From Idiomarina seosinensis_A (GTDB lineage Bacteria > Pseudomonadota > Gammaproteobacteria > Enterobacterales > Alteromonadaceae): 64,000 nt of DNA. The notes under the pieces were generated by a model, which was not told the DNA's origin, ran no database searches, and worked only from the letters and a program-made list of their open reading frames with translations. Numbering within the stretch: position 1 is the first letter of the stretch; every line of letters starts with the position of its first letter. Below are positions 42,255 to 50,540 of the stretch, one piece after another. The position numbers and the translations under genes were made by a program. The DNA lies in assembly GCF_044797955.1 (NCBI RefSeq), contig NZ_CP085211.1, positions 496,001 through 560,000 on the forward strand, written 5' to 3'.

Positions 42255-42637
42255 GAACCTCTGGCTTTACACTGATTGAATTACTGATCACCATCAGCAT
42301 CATGTCGCTGGCCATGGGTCTGGTTGGGCCTCTTGCCATTGAACAGCTGGATAAATTCCGCGCCCAGGACGAGCTGGTAAAGCTAGAAAAAACCATTAAA
42401 AACTATCGCCGGCTGGCGTTTATTAACCATCAGACCATCACAATCAACCTGACTGACAGCCAAATGACGGTGGAAACCAATGGTGAGCCGGGTAAACAGA
42501 CTCAATTTGAGTTTTTGATATTTCAGCCGCAGCAGCTGGTGATTAATCGTAACGGCTTTATGCAGCCATCCCGGGTTAGTGCGCAATACAGTGAACAGGT
42601 AAAAACACTGGAGTTTGTCAATGCAGGCGTATACTAG
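42251..42637 (+). CDS. gspH: Minor pseudopilin, GspH-like
   Basis: A 128-residue pseudopilin with a five-residue leader (MRTSG) and FTLIELLITISIMSLAMGLVG. The globular part is beta-rich and short. Its place after F and before I/J-like genes suggests GspH, but it is divergent and could instead be a FimT/GspH-type relative. It overlaps the genes on both sides. Confidence 0.75.
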   Translation: MRTSGFTLIELLITISIMSLAMGLVGPLAIEQLDKFRAQDELVKLEKTIKNYRRLAFINHQTITINLTDSQMTVETNGEPGKQTQFEFLIFQPQQLVINRNGFMQPSRVSAQYSEQVKTLEFVNAGVY

Positions 42638-43100
42638 CCCGGGCCGTCAGCAGGGCTTCACCTTAGTTGAAATACTCATAGCCAGCACCATCCTGTTTAT
42701 GGTTCTGGCGTCAGCAACTTTAAGTTACCGCACCCTGGTGCACAGTGAGCAACAGGCCAGCGAAGTCGTTGAGCTACACAGCGTGCTGCCGATCTTGTAT
42801 GCCACTTTGCAAAATAACATACGCGAGCAGAACGAGCTGGCTTCTTCCATGAACGGGAGTGGCGAGCTTATGCGCTGGAACTACGACTGGGTTGCTACTC
42901 GCAACCGCGTGGTAGCACCGGCCGAACGTTTTGATCCGAACCTGTCCGAGTTTACCGAATACGAGCCCCGTTACGCGGTGTACGATATCGAACTGCGAAT
43001 CAGCCTGCGCGATGGCGCCAGGGCGGGCAAGCAGCGTCAATTTAACTACCAGGAGCTGATATGGAAAACCGCACCCGCGGTACCCGTGGCTTCACGCTAA
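42621..43100 (+). CDS. gspI: Minor pseudopilin, GspI-like
   Basis: A 159-residue pseudopilin. The ATG at 42621 gives leader MQAYTSPGRQQG and then FTLVEILIASTILFMVLA. A TTG two codons upstream is possible. The globular domain has no more specific motif. Operon position supports the I role in the minor-pilin tip complex (I-J-K). It overlaps gspJ by 40 bases, a large overlap that favours translational coupling. Confidence 0.72.
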   Translation: MQAYTSPGRQQGFTLVEILIASTILFMVLASATLSYRTLVHSEQQASEVVELHSVLPILYATLQNNIREQNELASSMNGSGELMRWNYDWVATRNRVVAPAERFDPNLSEFTEYEPRYAVYDIELRISLRDGARAGKQRQFNYQELIWKTAPAVPVASR

Positions 43101-43735
43101 TTGAGCTGCTGATCTCCATGGTCATCATGATCATGATCATGGTGCTGGGGACTACCTCATATTTGTTGTACGCCAATACCTGGAAACGAAACTCTGACCA
43201 GTTTGACCGGACAACGGAAGATTACCGCCGGATCGAACTGGTCACTCAGGCTCTTGAGCGAACCGTACCCTATTATGTTACCGAGCAGGAAAATCCGGCG
43301 TTTTATTTTCTCGGCCGACGCGAAGGATTAACAGGGATTACTGCCTCCTCCGTCACCAGGCCCGACCAAATGGCCATTTATCGCTTGTTCCGTGAGCCGT
43401 CAGAGGCAGGCGGCCTGCAGCTGGTTTACGAAGAGGCAGCAATTAATGAGCCACTAAGACAGCTGGATCAGGAGTTACCCTTTAACTACCGGGCAGTATT
43501 GTTTACAGCCATAGACCGGTTAGAGTTTGACTACTACGGGTGGCCAAACCGCCGTGTCCAGCTGAATCAGTTTGAAGATAACGATGCCAGACAGGAATGG
43601 TTCGAAGCTTATGATGGCGCTGAGCGTCTTTCACATCCAACCGAGTTGCGGGTCACACTGAACGACTACGAGTGGCTGATACAGGTACCGGATATCACCA
43701 CTCAACTGCTCAGCCAGCAGGAGCAGGATGAATGA
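43061..43735 (+). CDS. gspJ: Minor pseudopilin, GspJ-like
   Basis: A 224-residue pseudopilin with leader MENRTRGTRG and FTLIELLISMVIMIMIMVLG. It is the longest of the Glu5-containing pseudopilins here and has the J-type feature of a regular hydrophobic core followed by a large beta domain (DRLEFDYYGWPNRRVQ; ELRVTLNDYEWLIQVP). It probably forms the tip complex with I and K. It overlaps gspK by four bases. Confidence 0.78.
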   Translation: MENRTRGTRGFTLIELLISMVIMIMIMVLGTTSYLLYANTWKRNSDQFDRTTEDYRRIELVTQALERTVPYYVTEQENPAFYFLGRREGLTGITASSVTRPDQMAIYRLFREPSEAGGLQLVYEEAAINEPLRQLDQELPFNYRAVLFTAIDRLEFDYYGWPNRRVQLNQFEDNDARQEWFEAYDGAERLSHPTELRVTLNDYEWLIQVPDITTQLLSQQEQDE

Positions 43736-44619
43736 TAACCATCAAAACCGGCACTGGCGCACCACAAGTGGTTAAAAATAGCGGCATGGCGTTAACTCAG
43801 GTGCTGCTGATCATTGCCTTGATATCGGTATTTATCGTTTCGATTACCTACTCGGTGCGCAATTACATTCGCAGTGCCGAACAAATACAGTACCGGACCG
43901 AAGCGAAACTGACCCTCAGAACCATGCAGACACGGGTACTGGAAGCCATGTTAACCGAGCCCTGGGTAACCAGCGAACAAAATATAACCAACCCGATAGC
44001 TCAAAACTGGAACTTTTATGGTCGCTGGTTTCGGGTTGATAATGTTGATATCCGGATTACCAACGTCTCCAGCCTGATGCTGTTGTCTGTTAACGATGAA
44101 GATTATTACCAGCGTTATCTTAAGTCACTGGATGTGGATACTGTGCAGGCAAAACAAGCGGCAAAAGCTATGGTCGATTATCAGGGCGGCGAACTCGGGC
44201 GTCCCATACAAAGCCTGCACGAACTGCGCTTTATCACCGGCCTGGGTGAAACCGTAGTGGAAAAACTGCAGCAGTATGCGACACCCTTTGTGGTCAGTAA
44301 CCGCAGCCCGATGTACATGCCCGACCAGCTGTTAACCGCCGAAATGGATGCCAGTGCCGCACAACGGGTTAAAGCGCTGCGTAGCGACGGCACCTTCGAT
44401 CGTAATAATTTCGAGTTAGCAACGGGTATCGAGCCTGATATGATGGTCATCCATTATCCGGGCCCAATTTTTCGTATTGAGTTGCTGTATCAGCAAAATG
44501 ACATTAGCCAGAACGAACAAATCACGGTAGAATTGCGCCCCTATGATCAACCCCCCGTAACCTTCCTTTCCACAGGACTTACGGGCAACGGAAAAACTGC
44601 GCGGCCATCAGAACAATGA
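43732..44619 (+). CDS. gspK: Minor pseudopilin, GspK-like
   Basis: A 295-residue protein with an N-terminal type III signal-like segment SGMALTQVLLIIALISVFIV. The +5 residue is not Glu, which is characteristic of GspK. The body contains the K-type helical domain (LQSLHELRFITGLGETVVEKLQQYATP) with a helix-hairpin-helix-like region and a DQLLTAEMDASAAQRV stretch. GspK caps the pseudopilus tip. It overlaps gspL by four bases. Confidence 0.82.
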   Translation: MITIKTGTGAPQVVKNSGMALTQVLLIIALISVFIVSITYSVRNYIRSAEQIQYRTEAKLTLRTMQTRVLEAMLTEPWVTSEQNITNPIAQNWNFYGRWFRVDNVDIRITNVSSLMLLSVNDEDYYQRYLKSLDVDTVQAKQAAKAMVDYQGGELGRPIQSLHELRFITGLGETVVEKLQQYATPFVVSNRSPMYMPDQLLTAEMDASAAQRVKALRSDGTFDRNNFELATGIEPDMMVIHYPGPIFRIELLYQQNDISQNEQITVELRPYDQPPVTFLSTGLTGNGKTARPSEQ

Positions 44620-45716
44620 CAAAAAGTGCCAAACCCAAAATCAGCAAGGTTACCGCAATACGCGATGCGCACGTTGCTTATTGCCGGCCGTCAGCTACTG
44701 AAGCTCTGCATTCCGAAACAAAGGATACGCTGGCCGGCAAACCCCGGATTTTGCTGTTTGCCCGGGCCTGTTACAGCGAAGAGGAAGTCTGGTTACCGAT
44801 AACCAATGTACTTGAGCTAAAACGGTTTTTATGGAAAAAATACCCGGCCGGGCAGGGCTACTTTCACCTGATAGGGCCACAAAAGGACGCCAGGCGTCAG
44901 GTACAGTTGTTTCAGCTAAATGTCCCGGTACCCGAGTATTCCGCTCTGTGGGTACCCGAGTCCTGGCTGCTGGGCGAGAGCCTGTCAAACAATCAAACCG
45001 CCGAATTTAATACTCCCGACGGGCCACTGTTTATTGCCCGCACAGCCGCCGGTAAACTGGTCAGCGGTAAACCCTCGGCCTTAATACCTAACGCCAAGCG
45101 ATTTGCCTGGTCAGCAGGGCTGGCAGGGGATATCGAACCAGCAGAGTTCACGCTGCCACAGACCCGGGCTGCCCTTAGCGGGCGACTTAACCGGTTTGTG
45201 GTTAAACACGGTCTGCAGTTAGTGCAGTGGGTTGGGCGTCAGTCCATTCAGGTTAACACCAGGGCAATAGCTGCCATGCTGGCGTTAGTGCTGCCGCTGT
45301 ACTTTGTACTGACCAGTGGGTATCTGATGGTTAAAGAGTGGCAGCTGCAGTCTGCTATTGAAGCTAAGCAGGCCAACGTGGAACAGGCTTTAAATGCACA
45401 GCAGCAAGTGGCGTCATTAACGCAGTCGAACGAGCAAATGCAGGCGGTACTGGCGCAAAAAAATGACCAGGCAAGGTTCTGGCAATTGTTGCTGACAGTC
45501 GAAGATGAATACAACGCCGATATTGAAAAAGTCAGCTGGGATCAGCAGGGCATTGAAATATCAGGACGCACCCGGGCAAACCCCACAAAAATATTAGAAG
45601 TCATCAGCCAGCATCCCGATATCGCCAATGCAGAGTTCTCGTCACCCATTCGCCGCCGCGGCGCGTTTGCCAATTACCGCATCCGCGCTAATTTAAACAG
45701 CGGAGACGATTCATGA
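44616..45716 (+). CDS. gspL: GspL/PilN-like inner-membrane assembly protein
   Basis: A 366-residue protein with a ~235-residue cytoplasmic part, one membrane segment (about 240-262; AIAAMLALVLPLYFVLTSGYLMV), a coiled coil (about 265-305; Gln/Ala-rich) and a small periplasmic ferredoxin-like domain. This is the GspL layout, which docks the ATPase. Sequence similarity to classical GspL seems low, so the name rests on layout and position. It overlaps gspM by four bases. Confidence 0.7.
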   Translation: MTKSAKPKISKVTAIRDAHVAYCRPSATEALHSETKDTLAGKPRILLFARACYSEEEVWLPITNVLELKRFLWKKYPAGQGYFHLIGPQKDARRQVQLFQLNVPVPEYSALWVPESWLLGESLSNNQTAEFNTPDGPLFIARTAAGKLVSGKPSALIPNAKRFAWSAGLAGDIEPAEFTLPQTRAALSGRLNRFVVKHGLQLVQWVGRQSIQVNTRAIAAMLALVLPLYFVLTSGYLMVKEWQLQSAIEAKQANVEQALNAQQQVASLTQSNEQMQAVLAQKNDQARFWQLLLTVEDEYNADIEKVSWDQQGIEISGRTRANPTKILEVISQHPDIANAEFSSPIRRRGAFANYRIRANLNSGDDS

Positions 45717-46270
45717 CGTCGCAACGTAAAAAGCAGCTACTGTGGCTATTAGGTATTTTACTGCTGTTAAAGTTTGTCGGCCAGCCGCTGGTACAGTGGC
45801 AAAATGATAAAGTGGTAACACTGGCCCAGGCCAGCGAGCGCCTGGCTAAAATGCAGCAACTGGAAGCCGCTAAAGACCTGCTCGCCCAGCAATTAGTGGT
45901 TGCTACGACCAACCAGCAAACCTTAAAAGCACAATTTCCCAGTGCCGACAGCGCGTCAGATTTTCGCTTAAAGGCGCAGCAACGTATTGGCGAGCTGGCC
46001 GAGCAGTACAACCTGGACGTTGATATGTTCAACTGGAGTGGGGATGCGCCGATACCGGTTGAGAACTTTCAGGGGCTGGGGGTGACAACCGAAGTATCAG
46101 GGCGGGTACTGGATATCGCCGCGTTTCACGCCGCAGTGAACAGCCAGCTGGGCTTTTTGATTATGGAAGACAGCGAGCTGAGCTTTCGGGGGGCACTGAC
46201 GAAGTCGAAAGTGGGTAACTTTGAAATCAGGGCCGTAGCCGTTTTTCAAAATGCGGATGCCGCGTTATGA
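45713..46270 (+). CDS. gspM: GspM/PilO-like inner-membrane assembly protein
   Basis: A 185-residue bitopic protein: a short cytoplasmic tail, one membrane segment (about 9-22; LLWLLGILLLLKFVG), a coiled coil (about 30-80) and a ferredoxin-like periplasmic domain ending in a beta strand (NFEIRAVAVFQ). It fits GspM, the partner of GspL. Overlaps of four bases on both sides indicate coupling. Confidence 0.7.
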   Translation: MTSQRKKQLLWLLGILLLLKFVGQPLVQWQNDKVVTLAQASERLAKMQQLEAAKDLLAQQLVVATTNQQTLKAQFPSADSASDFRLKAQQRIGELAEQYNLDVDMFNWSGDAPIPVENFQGLGVTTEVSGRVLDIAAFHAAVNSQLGFLIMEDSELSFRGALTKSKVGNFEIRAVAVFQNADAAL

Positions 46271-46836
46271 ACACAGCCAATAAGACACTCAAAATGCAGC
46301 GGCTCTGGCACTTGCTGACTAGCAAAGAAGCTTTGCTGACATTAGCGGTAGTGCTACTGCTGGCCGTTATTGATATTAGTCAGCGCCTGTGGCCAGCATC
46401 CCCTGACGTTGATGCCAGGCAATGGGACGACCTGTCATTGGTCGAATTAAACGAAAAATTCACCTCGGTTGATACCGTGCAGCAATGGTTGGAACCTTAT
46501 CAGCCAAAACCAGAACAGGTCGCTGAAGAAACACAGCAACCGCCCGAAAAACCGGCGCCGCCAACTCCGGAAGAGCAACTGGATAAACTAGTAGAACAAG
46601 GCGCTTACCGAATTGGCGCAGACGTGGTATACCTTAGAGGCGTTTTAATCGAAGATGATGAGTACGCACTGCTCACCCTGGTAGATAAATCAATGAAGCC
46701 ACGGTTTAAGGCGCTGGCCCTTAATGACCGCTTGGGTGATTACCAGTTAACACAGGTAACGCCGAAGGGTATCGAGCTGCGCGCCGAATCCGATACCATC
46801 ACAATGCAATTATTCAAGAACAATGAGACCCGATGA
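46267..46836 (+). CDS. gspC: GspC-like protein
   Basis: A 189-residue protein: cytoplasmic basic tail, one membrane segment (about 20-37; ALLTLAVVLLLAVIDIS), a Pro/Glu-rich linker (about 80-105) and a beta-rich homology-region-like domain (about 110-189; AYRIGADVVYLRGVLIEDDEYALLTLVD). Classical GspC continues with a PDZ domain, which is absent here. The domain should contact the secretin periplasmic region. It overlaps the secretin gene by up to 14 bases. Confidence 0.68.
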   Translation: MNTANKTLKMQRLWHLLTSKEALLTLAVVLLLAVIDISQRLWPASPDVDARQWDDLSLVELNEKFTSVDTVQQWLEPYQPKPEQVAEETQQPPEKPAPPTPEEQLDKLVEQGAYRIGADVVYLRGVLIEDDEYALLTLVDKSMKPRFKALALNDRLGDYQLTQVTPKGIELRAESDTITMQLFKNNETR

Positions 46837-46837
46837 T

Positions 46838-48898
46838 ATGTGGAAAGTTACATCCGTGATATGCGGCGTACTGGTTTTGGCCAGTTGCACACAAACACCA
46901 GAGCAAACTTCAGTCACACCGGGTAAACTGGCCGGCGGAGTTGAATTCGATACCGAGTTAAGCGACGAGCCCACCTCGTCGGAACTGCCCGAAACTAAGG
47001 GCTTTACGTACGTTGATTCGATAAAACGCAACGAAAAAAAAGTCAACAACGCCGAACTAATATCGGCGGAGCTTCCTGCCAACGACAGCGTGCAGGTAGT
47101 TACCGACACCATGGGATTGATGGACTTTATTCATACAGTATTTGGTGAATCATTAGGGGTAAATTACGTTATTTCCGATGAAGTGACTAAACGCAATGAT
47201 ACGGTCACTTTAAATGTCCAGCAGGGGATCTCGTCACGCCGCTTGTTTCGTGTCGCTAACGAGTTGCTGGAATCAAAAGGGTTAGATATCGCCAAGCGCG
47301 ACGGTATTTTTTATATTTTCCCGGCGACCGGGGCGCAACAGGGCGAAGTGGCCATTGGTATCGGTAACCAGGAACAGGACATACCGCAGGCCTTTGGACA
47401 GGTACTGCAAATTATTCCCTTGCGTTATGGCTTAAATGCCAGTTTAGAACGCACCCTAAATAATTTATCCCCGGTTCAGACCACGCCTGATTACAATCAG
47501 GGAGTTATTTTTGCGCAGGGCCAGCGAGAGCAAATTATTCGTTTGCTGGAATTAATCCGTATTATCGATACGCCCGCCCACCAGGGCAAATTCATCGGGC
47601 TGGCCGAACTGCAGTTCATCAACACCGAGGACTACACCAGCCAAATACAGTCACTGCTCGATTCTGAAGGCATTGACGTGAGTATTGGCAGCCGGGGCTC
47701 AGCACCTGTTGTATTAGTGCCACTGGAGCAAATTGGGGCCGTGGCTATTTTTTCGGGCGATGACCACATTTTAGACCGCGTACAGTTCTGGACAGACAAG
47801 ATTGACCAGCCCAGCAAAGGTGAAGAAAAACGTTTTTTCCTGTATAACCCGATATTTGCCCGTGCCGATGATTTAGGCTCATCAATCCAACCCTTAATCG
47901 GGCAAAGCACCAGTGCAGCAGGCGGAAACCGTTCGCGTGATACGCAAAGTGCCCAGAATGGTAATAATGAAAGCTCGTCCTCTGGCTCCCGGAGCAGCAG
48001 TGCGTCGGGAAAGCTCGACGGCGAATCGATACAGTTAACGGTAGACAGCCGGTCTAACACACTGATTTTTTACTCAACTGGCGAGCAATATCAAAAACTA
48101 TTACCCATCGTTAAGCAGCTGGACGTGATGCCTAAGCAGATCCTGCTGGAGGCAACCATTGCAGAGATAACCCTGACTGAAGAATTTGCGCAGGGCTTTG
48201 AGTTTGCGATTCAAAACGGCAACTTTGGACTGGGTAATCTGGGCGCATTTGGTGTTGAGGATATTGCCGGGTTAGCAGCCGATTACATGACCGGACCGGA
48301 TCGCTTTATTGCCCGTTTAGCCGCAACCAACAGTAAGGTTAATGTGCTGTCGAATCCCCGGCTGGTGGTACGCGATGGCGTATCAGCAAGTATTAGCGTG
48401 GGTACCGATATTCCAACCGTGGGATCAACAACTTCGCGGCCATTAGAGTCAGAAGCACAGACCACCAACGTCGAGTACCGCAAAACGGGACTACAGCTTA
48501 CCGTAACACCGGTTATTAACGCCCAGGGTCTGGTGGTGATGGAGATTGATCAACAAATCAGCAGCACCACCGACTCAGGGTCGACAGTGGCGGGCTCACC
48601 GGCTATTTTCGAACGGACACTGTCAACGGAAGTGCTGTCACAAAGCGGCCAGACAATCTTACTCGGCGGTCTGATATCGGAAGATACCAATAACGCCACC
48701 AGTAAAGTACCGGGCTTTGGCGATATACCATTGTTTGGGCGCTTATTCAGCGCACGGACACAATCCAAGACGAAAACTGAACTGGTGATTTTTATCACAC
48801 CAAGAGTAGTCACAAACATGTCATCGTGGTACGGTATCATGGAAGAGTTAAACAAGGGTCTGGAAAGCCTGCAGGTTATCTCTGTAGATAATAAATAA
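46838..48898 (+). CDS. gspD: Secretin lipoprotein, GspD-like outer-membrane channel
   Basis: A 686-residue secretin forming the outer-membrane exit gate. The ATG at 46838 puts lipobox LASC about 14 residues in; an ATG five codons earlier (46823) is possible. N-domains cover about residues 80-330 (MDFIHTVFGESLGVNYVISDEV; IIRLLELIRIID). A Ser/Gly/Asn-rich linker lies near 375-395. The secretin core follows (ILLEATIAEITLTEEFAQGFEF, VNVLSNPRLVVRDG, TIPTVGS-like ring, QTILLGGLISED, VPGFGDIPLFGRLFSAR, ELVIFITPRVV). As an intrinsic lipoprotein it may reach the outer membrane without a pilotin. It ends the secretion operon; the candidate cargo gene follows. Confidence 0.9.
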   Translation: MWKVTSVICGVLVLASCTQTPEQTSVTPGKLAGGVEFDTELSDEPTSSELPETKGFTYVDSIKRNEKKVNNAELISAELPANDSVQVVTDTMGLMDFIHTVFGESLGVNYVISDEVTKRNDTVTLNVQQGISSRRLFRVANELLESKGLDIAKRDGIFYIFPATGAQQGEVAIGIGNQEQDIPQAFGQVLQIIPLRYGLNASLERTLNNLSPVQTTPDYNQGVIFAQGQREQIIRLLELIRIIDTPAHQGKFIGLAELQFINTEDYTSQIQSLLDSEGIDVSIGSRGSAPVVLVPLEQIGAVAIFSGDDHILDRVQFWTDKIDQPSKGEEKRFFLYNPIFARADDLGSSIQPLIGQSTSAAGGNRSRDTQSAQNGNNESSSSGSRSSSASGKLDGESIQLTVDSRSNTLIFYSTGEQYQKLLPIVKQLDVMPKQILLEATIAEITLTEEFAQGFEFAIQNGNFGLGNLGAFGVEDIAGLAADYMTGPDRFIARLAATNSKVNVLSNPRLVVRDGVSASISVGTDIPTVGSTTSRPLESEAQTTNVEYRKTGLQLTVTPVINAQGLVVMEIDQQISSTTDSGSTVAGSPAIFERTLSTEVLSQSGQTILLGGLISEDTNNATSKVPGFGDIPLFGRLFSARTQSKTKTELVIFITPRVVTNMSSWYGIMEELNKGLESLQVISVDNK

Positions 48899-48931
48899 CG
48901 TGTGGCATCGTAATAACATGTTGATTTCACG

Positions 48932-48959
48932 TTGACATGCCTAAAATAGGCAATACAAT
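48932..48959 (+). promoter_or_regulatory. Strong promoter of the major secreted protein gene
   Basis: TTGACA (48932-48937) and TACAAT (48954-48959) are 16 bases apart, close to sigma-70 consensus. It precedes a leader of about 95 bases. Confidence 0.75.
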
Positions 48960-48968
48960 CGTATCCTA

Positions 48969-48991
48969 GAAACTTTTTCCAAGAAGTTTCT
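48969..48991 (+). promoter_or_regulatory. 5' leader hairpin of the major secreted protein mRNA
   Basis: GAAACTT (48969-48975) pairs with AAGTTTC close to the predicted 5' end of the message. A stable 5' hairpin of this kind commonly protects abundant mRNAs; its function here is inferred. Confidence 0.5.
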
Positions 48992-49059
48992 TTGATGTAA
49001 ACACGAACAAAAAGCATGAAGCTTAAATGTTCAATTTCTAGAAATTGGAGAACAATAGC

Positions 49060-50463
49060 ATGAAAATGTTTAAAAAATCTTTAATCGCTGCGTCTGTAGC
49101 AGTAGCTGCTACTGCTGCATATGCGGGAACAATCACGGAAAACAAGACTGACTTGCTAGCGCTTGAAGGCGCTGTTGCAGCAGGAAGTATAGAAGTAGGA
49201 ACAGACGTAAACGTAATTATTGAAACAGCTGCCGATTATATTGTGAATGATGTAGTCGAGATCACAATCTCTGGCGCAGATATTAAGAAAGTTGCCGCAG
49301 GTGGCGACCCTGAGCTTGCTGTGAACTCTTCTGGATCGGGAGAAGCGAACTTTATTGATTTAAATTCAGAAACTGGTGTTGTGCGGTTCCGTGTCCAAGC
49401 AGCAAATATCGACGCGGAGGATACGTTAACCTTATCCAAGGTAGCTATTGACTCAACAGGTTTTTCTGACAAGTCAACTATCACCGCAAGTGCGCGGGCC
49501 ATTTCTTCCAACTCGTTGATTGGAGCGTATGACCCATCCTCAGCTAAAGTAATTGGAACTGCGCGTCAACAATTTAGCGCAAAATTTGATAATTCGTTTG
49601 ATCAGGTAATCGATGTTAACAGTAGTCGTGAACTTTTTGCTGGTTCAGGTGATAAGGCTGCCGACGACGATGAAACTGGGTTCGACCGAGTTGACTTGAC
49701 GTTGACTGACAACGTTAATGGGAAAGAGCTAGGCAACTATTCCTTCACTGCAACCCGTGCTACTCACACGGTCGTAGGTGAAGACTTTAGTTATGCAATG
49801 GCGTTTGATTCTGATGAAGACGGAGAATTGGCATCGGACGAACTATGCGCAACCTCAGGCACTGCCACTATGGTGACTGTCGCAAGCGGTACAGGTACAT
49901 TTACTTGCTCAATCGATGGGAATACATTGACATTGGTTCAAGCAGGCTCTTTGACTGCAAGCGAAAATGTTCAGCTGAACTTTAATGCACCAGGTGCGGA
50001 CTCAGGGTATCCAGTAAGTGAACAGTCATTCTCAGCTAGCATTTCTGTAGCTAATGGAACTGGTGCTTCTGCGATTTCATCTGCTGCTGCATCGTCAGTT
50101 GATGCTGGTTCTTGGACGTTAAACGGCGCGTCAGTCTATGTTCCTTACATGCCATACTCCAACGGTATTTCACAAATCATTTATGTCTCTAATAAAGGCA
50201 CACAAGCTGGTACTATCGAGGTAACTGCGTTCGATGATGCTGGTAATGAGTACGGACCTTATGATTTGGGTACAGCTGAAGGTAAAAACATCACTAAAAT
50301 CACTGGTGCTTTAGAAGACGCTCTTGCAGCAGATAACTTTAGTAGTGGTAAGTTAGCCTTTACTTTAACAGTGACTGCTCCAGATAGCGCCATTGAAGTT
50401 TATACTGGCTACAATGCTGGTAACGACCGTGGTTTGGTTATCAACAGCTCAAACAAAGACTAA
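49060..50463 (+). CDS. Abundant secreted beta-rich protein, candidate S-layer or major surface protein
   Basis: A 467-residue exported protein with signal peptide MKMFKKSLIAASVAVAATAAYAG; the ATG at 49060 follows TTGGAGAA. The mature protein is acidic, rich in Ala, Ser, Thr and Gly, and composed of beta-strand-like stretches (VIIETAADYIVNDVVEITIS; SLTASENVQLNFNAPG; TIEVTAFDDAGNEYGPYDLG). Only two Cys are visible, close together near residues 268 and 286. No enzyme motif is seen. Its own strong promoter, long leader, terminator, and codon use differing from the neighbours (more A/T-ending codons) point to high expression. Lying straight after a type II-like operon, it may be its cargo. Some marine Alteromonadales have S-layer proteins of similar size, and homology should be tested. 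Function is inferred. Confidence 0.65.
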   Translation: MKMFKKSLIAASVAVAATAAYAGTITENKTDLLALEGAVAAGSIEVGTDVNVIIETAADYIVNDVVEITISGADIKKVAAGGDPELAVNSSGSGEANFIDLNSETGVVRFRVQAANIDAEDTLTLSKVAIDSTGFSDKSTITASARAISSNSLIGAYDPSSAKVIGTARQQFSAKFDNSFDQVIDVNSSRELFAGSGDKAADDDETGFDRVDLTLTDNVNGKELGNYSFTATRATHTVVGEDFSYAMAFDSDEDGELASDELCATSGTATMVTVASGTGTFTCSIDGNTLTLVQAGSLTASENVQLNFNAPGADSGYPVSEQSFSASISVANGTGASAISSAAASSVDAGSWTLNGASVYVPYMPYSNGISQIIYVSNKGTQAGTIEVTAFDDAGNEYGPYDLGTAEGKNITKITGALEDALAADNFSSGKLAFTLTVTAPDSAIEVYTGYNAGNDRGLVINSSNKD

Positions 50464-50503
50464 TCACAACTTATTGATTAGTTTAGTTTAAGTAAAAAAC
50501 TAT

Positions 50504-50527
50504 AAGGGTGCCTTTTGGCACCCTTTT
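50504..50527 (+). terminator. Terminator after the major secreted protein gene
   Basis: AAGGGTGCC (50504-50512) and GGCACCCTT (50517-50525) around a TTTT loop, followed by T. It lies just upstream of the next start codon, so the next gene needs read-through or its own promoter. Confidence 0.88.
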
Positions 50528-50540
50528 TTATGGTTATGTT

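Noticed and set aside
38967..48898. MSHA or type IV pilus operon instead of a type II-like system
   Set aside because: The presence of a GspG-type calcium-binding pseudopilin, a GspK-like protein without Glu5, a single GspE with C-terminal tetracysteine site and a GspC-like protein fits type II secretion better; no PilT or MshA-type adhesin is seen.
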